From assembly GCA_030272155.1 (NCBI GenBank), contig CP126196.1, positions 4,836,501-4,900,500 of the forward strand: 64,000 nucleotides of DNA. Reading direction: 5' to 3'. Source of the DNA: Tetradesmus obliquus. Its lineage: Eukaryota > Chlorophyta > Chlorophyceae > Sphaeropleales > Scenedesmaceae. The first letter of the stretch is position 1. Every line of letters begins with the position of its first letter. Below the pieces are notes generated by a model. It did no database searches. It saw only the letters and a list, made by a program, of their open reading frames with translations, and had not been told where the DNA came from. Below are positions 57,251-64,000 of the stretch, piece after piece. Position numbers and translations under genes: made by a program.

Positions 57251-60200
57251 TGGACTAGGTACTAGTTGCTTGCCACAGGTTGCTCACCAACCTGTGGCAA
57301 ACCTGTTACGGTGTGCTGATGACTTCACAAACCTCAATCATATTGTGAGAACAGGTTCTACAGGTACAGGTTTTGTAAGTTTGTGGATGGCAGCTGATGC
57401 TTGTATTTATTTCATTTGGCGTGCAATGTGCCACAGCATCACAAGGTTCGGCAACCTGTACCTGTGGCACCTGTTTCATCAAATCAACTGGAGCGGCTGG
57501 TTTGTAGCAACATCACATGTCTGTTGTCAAAGGAACTAAGTACCAATTGCGTGCCACAGGTTGCTCACCAACCTGTGGCAAATCTGTTACGGTGTTGCTG
57601 ATGACTTCACAAACCTCAATCATATTGTGAGAACAGGTTCTACAGGTACAGGTTTTGTAAGTTTGTGGATGGCAGCTGATGCTTGTATTTATTTCATTTG
57701 GCGTGCAATGTGCCACAGCATCACAAGGGTCGGCAACCTGTACCTGTGGCACCTGTTTCATCAAATCAACTGGAGCGGCTGGTTTGTAGCAACATCACAT
57801 GTCTGTTGTCAAAGGAACTAAGCACCAGTTGCTTGCCACAGGTTGCTCACCAACCTGTGGCAAACCTGTTACGGTGTTGCTGATGACTTCACAAACCTCA
57901 ATCATATTGTGAGAACAGGTTCTACAGGTACAGGTTTTGTAAGTTCGTGGATGGCAGCTGATGCTTGTATTTATTTCATTTGGCGTGCAATGTGCCACAG
58001 CATCACAAGGGTCGGCAACCTGTACCTGTGGCACCTGTTTCATCAAATCAACTGGAGCGGCTGGTTTGTAGCAACATCACATGTCTGTTGTCAAAGGAAC
58101 TAAGTCCCAGTTGCTTGCCACAGGTTGCTCACCAACCTGTGGCAAACCTGTTACGGTGTTGCTGATGACTTCACAAACCTCAATCATATTGTGAGAACAG
58201 GTTTTACAGGTACAGGTTTTGTAAGTTTGTGGATGGCAGCTGATGCTTGTATTTATTTCATTTGGCGTGCAATGTGCCACAGCATCACAAGGGTCGGCAA
58301 CCTGTACCTGTGGCACCTGTTTCATCAAATCAACTGGAGCGGCTGGTTTGTAGCAACATCACATGTCTGTTGTCAAAGGAACTAAGTACCAGTTGCGTGC
58401 CACAGGTTGCTCACCAACCTGTGGCAAACCTGTTACGGTGTTGCTGATGACTTCACAAACCTCAATCATTTTGTGAGAACAGGTTCTACAGGTACAGGTT
58501 TTGTAAGTTTGTGGATGGCAGCTGATGCTTGTATTTATTTCATTTGGCGTGCAATGTGCCACAGCATCACAAGGGTCGGCAACCTGTACCTGTGGCACCT
58601 GTTTCATCAAATCAACTGGAGCGGCTGGTTTGTAGCAACATCACATGTCTGTTGTCAAAGTAACTAAGTACCAGTTGCTTGCCACAGGTTGCTCACCAAC
58701 CTGTGGCAAACCTGTTACGGTGTTGCTGATGACTTCACAAACCTCAATCATATCGTGAGAACAGGTTCTACAGGTACAGATTTTGTAAGTTTGTGGATGG
58801 CAGCTGATGCTTGTATTTATTTCATTTGGCGTGCAATGTGCCACAGCATCACAAGGGTCGGCAACCTGTACCTGTGGCACCTGTTTCATCAAATCAACTG
58901 GAGCGGCTGGTTTGTAGCAACATCACATGTCTGTTGTCAAAGGAACTAAGTACCAATTGCGTGCCACAGGTTGCTCACCAACCTGTGGCAAACCTGTTAC
59001 GGTGTTGCTGATGACTTCACAAACCTCAATCATATTGTGAGAACAGGTTTTACAGGTACAGGTTTTGTAAGTTTGTGGATGGCAGCTGATGCTTGTCTTT
59101 ATTTCATTTGGCGTGCAATGTGCCACAGCATCACAAGGGTCGGCAACCTGTACCTGTGGCACCTGTTTCATCAAATCAACTGGAGCGGCTGGTTTGTAGC
59201 AACATCACATGTCTGTTGTCAAAGGAACTAAGCACCAGTTGCTTGCCACAGGTTGCTCACCAACCTGTGGCAAACCTGTTACGGTGTTGCTGATGACTTC
59301 ACAAACCTCAATCATATTGTGAGAACAGGTTTTACAGGTACAGGTTTTGTAAGTTTGTGGATGGCAGCTGATGCTTGTATTTATTTCATTTGGCGTGCAA
59401 TGTGCCACAGCATCACAAGGGTCGGCAACCTGTACCTGTGGCACCTGTTTCATCAAATCAACTGGAGCGGCTGGTTTGTAGCAACATCACATGTCTGTTG
59501 TCAAAGGAACTAAGCACCAGTTGCTTGCCACAGGTTGCTCACCAACCTGTGGCAAACCTGTTACGGTGTTGCTGATGACTTCACAAACCTCAATCATATT
59601 GTGAGAACAGGTTCTACAGGTACAGGTTTTGTAAGTTTGTGGATGGCAGCTGATGCTTGTATTTATTTCATTTGGCGTGCAATGTGCCACAGCATCACAA
59701 GGGTCGGCAACCTGTACCTGTGGCACCTGTTTCATCAAATCAACTGGAGCGGCTGGTTTGTAGCAACATCACATGTCTGTTGTCAAAGGAACTAAGTACC
59801 AATTGCGTGCCACAGGTTGCTCACCAACCTGTGGCAAACCTGTTACGGTGTTGCTGATGACTTCACAAACCTCAATCATATTGTGAGAACAGGTTCTACA
59901 GGTACAGGTTTTGTAAGTTTGTGGATGGCAGCTGATGCTTGTCTTTATTTCATTTGGCGTGCAATGTGCCACAGCATCACAAGGGTCGGCAACCTGTACC
60001 TGTGGCACCTGTTTCATCAAATCAACTGGAGCGGCTGGTTTGTAGCAACATCACATGTCTGTTGTCAAAGGAACTAAGCACCAGTTGCTTGCCACAGGTT
60101 GCTCACCAACCTGTGGCAAATCTGTTACGGTGTTGCTGATGACTTCACAAACCTCAATCATATTGTGAGAACAGGTTCTACAGGTACAGGTTTTGTAAGT

Positions 60201-62098
60201 TTGTGGATGGCAGCTGATGCTTGTATTTATTTCATTTGGCGTGCAATGTGCCACAGCATCACAAGGGTCGGCAACCTGTACCTGTGGCACCTGTTTCACC
60301 AAATCAACTGGAGCGGCTGGTTTATAGCAACATCACATGTCTGTTGTCAAAGGAACTAAGTCCCAGTTGCTTGCCACAGGTTGCTCACCAACCTGTGGCA
60401 AACCTGTTACGGTGTTGCTGATGACTTCATAAACCTCAATCATATTGTGAGAACAGGTTCTACAGGTACAGGTATTGTAAGTTTGTGGATGGCAGCTGAT
60501 GCTTGTATTTATTTCATTTGGCGTGCAATGTGCCACAGCATCACAAGGGTCGGCAACCTGTACCTGTGGCACCTGTTTCATCAAATCAACTGGAGCGGCT
60601 GGTTTGTAGCAACATCACATGTCTGTTGTCAAAGGAACTAAGTACCAGTTGCGTGCCACAGGTTGCTCACCAACCTGTGGCAAACCTGTTACGGTGTTGC
60701 TGATGACTTCACAAACCTCAATCATTTTGTGAGAACAGGTTCTACAGGTACAGGTTTTGTAAGTTTGTGGATGGCAGCTGATGCTTGTATTTATTTCATT
60801 TGGCGTGCAATGTGCCACAGCATCACAAGGGTCGGCAACCTGTACCTGTGGCACCTGTTTCATCAAATCAACTGGAGCGGCTGGTTTGTAGCAACATCAC
60901 ATGTCTGTTGTCAAAGGAACTAAGTACCAGTTGCGTGCCACAGGTTGCTCACCAACCTGTGGCAAACCTGTTACGGTGTTGCTGATGACTTCACAAACCT
61001 CAATCATTTTGTGAGAACAGGTTCTACAGGTACAGGTTTTGTAAGTTTGTGGATGGCAGCTGATGCTTGTATTTATTTCATTTGGCGTGCAATGTGCCAC
61101 AGCATCACAAGGGTCGGCAACCTGTACCTGTGGCACCTGTTTCATCAAATCAACTGGAGCGGCTGGTTTGTAGCAACATCACATGTCTGTTGTCAAAGTA
61201 ACTAAGTACCAGTTGCTTGCCACAGGTTGCTCACCAACCTGTGGCAAACCTGTTACGGTGTTGCTGATGACTTCACAAACCTCAATCATAACGTGAGAAC
61301 AGGTTCTACAGGTACAGGTTTTGTAAGTTTGTGGATGGCAGCTGATGCTTGTATTTATTTCATTTGGCGTGCAATGTGCCACAGCATCACAAGGGTCGGC
61401 AACCTGTACCTGTGGCACCTGTTTCATCAAATCAACTGGAGCGGCTGGTTTGTAGCAACATCACATGTCTGTTGTCAAAGTAACTAAGTACCAGTTGCTT
61501 GCCACAGGTTGCTCACCAACCTGTGGCAAACCTGTTACGGTGTTGCTGATGACTTCACAAACCTCAATCATATCGTGAGAACAGGTTCTACAGGTACAGG
61601 TTTTGTAAGTTTGTGGATGGCAGCTGATGCTTGTATTTATTTCATTTGGCGTGCAATGTGCCACAGCATCACAAGGGTCGGCAACCTGTACCTGTGGCAC
61701 CTGTTTCATCAAATCAACTGGAGCGGCTGGTTTGTAGCAACATCACATGTCTGTTGTCAAAGGAACTAAGTACCAGTTGCTTGCCACAGGTTGGTGAGCA
61801 ACCTGTGGCAAACCTGTTACGGTGTTGCTGATGACTTCACAAACCTCAATCATATTGTGAGAACAGGTTCTACAGGTACAGGTTTTGTAAGTTTGTGGAT
61901 GGCAGCTGATGCTTGTCTTTATTTCATTTGGCGTGCAATGTGCCACAGCATCACAAGGGTCGGCAACCTGTACCTGTGGCACCTGTTTCATTAAATCAAC
62001 TGGAGCGGCTGGTTTGTAGCAACATCACATGTCTGTTGTCAAAGGAACTAAGCACCAGTTGCGTGCCACAGGTTGCTCACCAACCTGTGGCAAACCTG
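57251..62098. repeat. 282-bp tandem satellite, about 17 units, with hairpin and iterated hexamers
   Basis: The unit length is 282 bases (the first unit is one base shorter) and identity between units is very high. Each unit begins near a hairpin with arms TTGCCACAGGTTG and CAACCTGTGGCAA around a 5-base loop (CTCAC); the first is at 57270-57300. Each unit has about nine ACAGGT or ACCTGT hexamers in dyad order. The unit is AT-richer than the surrounding genes and starts 145 bases after the TV-Pol stop. It contains short open frames on both strands because the length is a multiple of three; I regard these as non-coding. The array ends at a partial 18th hairpin, fused to a different repeat. Confidence 0.97.
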
Positions 62099-62755
62099 CT
62101 GCGTGCCCTGCCAGGCTGGCGATGCAAAGGGCTGGCGACCGCTGGGTGCCCTGCTACCCTGGCGATGCAAAGGGCTGGCGACCGCTGCATACAGCACATC
62201 AACTTCTCCATTCTCACATGCCAAGTTGCGGAATAATCTGTGTCAGCTGAGTGCCCTGCTAGCCTGGCGATGCAAAGGGCTGGCAACCGTTGTGTGCCCT
62301 GCTAGCCTGGTGATGCAAAGGGCTGGCGACCGCTGCATGGAGCACATCAACTTCTCTATTCTCACATGACAAGTTGCGGAAAAATCTGTGTCAGCTGCGT
62401 GCCCTGCTAGCCTTGCGATGCAAAGGGCTGGCAACCGCTGCGTGCCCTGCCAGGCTGGCGATGCAAAGGGCTGGCGACCGCTGCATGGAGCACATCAACT
62501 TCTCCATTCTCACATGCCAAGTTGCGAAAAAATCTGTGTCAGCTGCGTGCCCTGCTAGCCTGGCGATGCCAAGAGCTGGCAACCGCTGTGTGCCCTGCCA
62601 GGCTGGCGATGCAAAGGGCTGGCGACCGCTGGGTGCCCTGCTAGCCTGGCGATGCAAAGGGCTGGCTACCGCTGCATGGAGCACATCAACTTCTCCATTC
62701 TCGTATGCCAAGTTGTGGAAAAATCTGTGTCAGCTGCGTGCCCTGCTACGCTGGT
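62099..62755. repeat. 42-bp/65-bp compound satellite
   Basis: A roughly 42-base module (GATGCAAAGGGCTGGCGACC core) occurs in runs of two or three. The runs are separated by a 65-base module with core AGCACATCAACTTCTCCATT. The AGCACATCAAC landmark recurs at 62193, 62341, 62489 and 62680, spacings of 148, 148 and 191, so the larger period differs by one small module. Confidence 0.93.
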
Positions 62756-64000
62756 CGCTTGCCTGCCACGCTGGGGGGCACCCATCACATTAACTTGCCC
62801 AGCATGTGATGGCATCACAGCGTGTGCATTGTCAAATCACGCCAACCTGAGGAATAATCTGTGTCGAAATGCACAGCAGTGTGCCTGCCGGGCACACCGG
62901 CGCTGTGTGGTCGCTTGCTTGCCACGCAAGAGGGGCACCCATCACATTAACTTACCCAGCATGTGATGGCATCACAGCGTGTGCATCGTCAAATCACGCC
63001 AACCTGAGGAAATATCTGTGTCGAAATGCACAGCGGCGCTGTGTGGTCGCTGGCCTGCCACGCTGGGGGCCCACCCATCACATTAACTTGCCCAGCATGT
63101 GATGGCATCACAGCGTCTGCATCGGCAACTCACGCCAACCTGAGGAATTATCTGTGTCGAAATGCACAGCGGCGCTATGTGGTCGCTTGCCAGCCACGCT
63201 GTGTGGGGCCACTCATCACATTAACTTGCCCAGCATGTGATGGCATCACAGGGTGTGCAACGGCAACTCACGCCAACCTGAGGAAATATCTGTGTCGAAA
63301 TGCATAGCTGTGTGCCTGCCGGGCACAGCGCCGCTGTGTGGTCGCTTGCCTGCCAGCTGTGGGGGGCCACCCATCACATTAACTTGCCTAGCATGTGATG
63401 GCATCACAGCGTGTGCATCATCAAATCACGCCAACCTGAGGAAAAATCTGTGTCGGGCACAGCGGCGCTGTGTGGTCGCTTGCCTGCCGGGCTGACCCCA
63501 CACAGCGGCGCTGCGTGGTCGCTGGCCTGCCACGCTGTGAGGGGCCACTCATCACATTAACTTGCCCAGCATGTGACGGCATCACAGCGTGTGCATCGGC
63601 AACTCACGCCAACCTGAGGAAAAATCTGTGTCGGGCACAGCGGCGCTGTGTGGTCGCTTGCCTGCCGGGCTGACCCCACACAGCAGCGCTGCGTGGTCGC
63701 TGGCCTGCCACGCTGTGAGGGGCCACTCATCACATCAACTTGCCCAGCATGTGATGGCATCACAGCGTGTGCATCGGCAACTCACGCCAACCTGAGGAAA
63801 AATCTGTGTCCGGCACAGCGGCGCTGTGTGGTCGCTTGCCTGCTGGGCTGACCCCACACAGCAGCGCTGCGTGATCGCTGGCCTGCCACGATGTGAGGGG
63901 CCACTCATCACATTAACTTGCCCAGCATGTGATGGCATCACAGCGTGTGCATCGGCAACTCACGCCAACCTGAGGAAATATCTGTGTCGAAATGCACAGC
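62756..64000. repeat. Variable-period satellite (136-178 bp) with palindromic core, runs off window
   Basis: Eight copies of a palindromic landmark TGTGATGGCATCACA (one with a C change) start at 62805, 62962, 63098, 63236, 63394, 63572, 63750 and 63928. Spacings are 157, 136, 138, 158, 178, 178 and 178, that is, about 137 plus multiples of about 20. The variable part is a 20-base module around GTGTGGTCGCTTGCCTGCC. The array is cut by the window end. Confidence 0.95.

Noticed and set aside
57280..62070. Repeated 86-, 66- and 83-codon ORFs in every 282-bp unit
   Set aside because: The unit length is a multiple of three and the units are nearly identical, so any open frame repeats; no start context, domain or codon-level constraint is visible.
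57251..64000. CRISPR-like array
   Set aside because: Units are adjacent tandem copies with no unique spacers, in a eukaryotic context without cas genes.

Overview
This window looks like nuclear DNA of a green alga (core chlorophyte, probably Scenedesmus/Tetradesmus-like, though the species cannot be fixed from sequence alone). The evidence is intron-rich genes with GT-AG (and one GC-AG) introns, pervasive CAG/CTG runs that encode Gln/Ala/Ser tracts, a PsbP-like protein with a twin-arginine lumen signal, an IQ/coiled-coil protein resembling axonemal components, and algal-type FAS1, ABM and MYND proteins. No bacterial operons, rRNA or CRISPR are visible.

Layout. 1-1.0 kb: end of an unidentified minus-strand gene. 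1.0-5.6 kb: no recognisable gene. 5.65-7.97 kb: polyQ protein (minus). 10.9-12.0 kb: an unbroken (CA)523 microsatellite. 12.1-18.7 kb: 11-exon PP2C phosphatase (minus). 20.5-21.9 kb: secreted FAS1 protein (minus). 22.5-24.55 kb: alpha/beta hydrolase (minus). 24.9-27.7 kb: PsbP-domain protein (plus). 28.2-33.7 kb: secreted two-domain ABM protein (plus). 35.4-38.05 kb: FkbM methyltransferase (minus). 38.6-40.3 kb: possible small secreted protein (minus). 40.8-44.35 kb: IQ-motif coiled-coil protein (plus). 44.8-48.06 kb: intronless MYND-finger protein (plus). 48.5-53.76 kb: APE2-type AP endonuclease (plus). 54.36-57.1 kb: a short basic ORF and an 809-residue TV-Pol/SF3-helicase fusion of transposon/viral type. 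57.25-64.0 kb: three consecutive satellite arrays running off the window.

Exon models were built by hand; each listed spliced CDS closes in frame across all its junctions, except that the PsbP-like start is unresolved. The two most interesting signals are these. (1) Many exons in six genes (PP2C, hydrolase, PsbP-like, ABM, IQ, APE2) sit next to one to three degenerate tandem copies of themselves inside introns or just past the stop, so-called ghost exons. (2) A TV-Pol/SF3 replication gene lies next to a 17-copy, 282-bp array. Each unit of the array carries a 13-bp-arm hairpin and about nine ACAGGT/ACCTGT hexamers in dyad arrangement, and one unit has its hairpin loop inverted. The genes are ordinary single-copy housekeeping and photosynthetic genes and do not form a pathway together; the replication gene and array may form one mobile or viral-derived unit.
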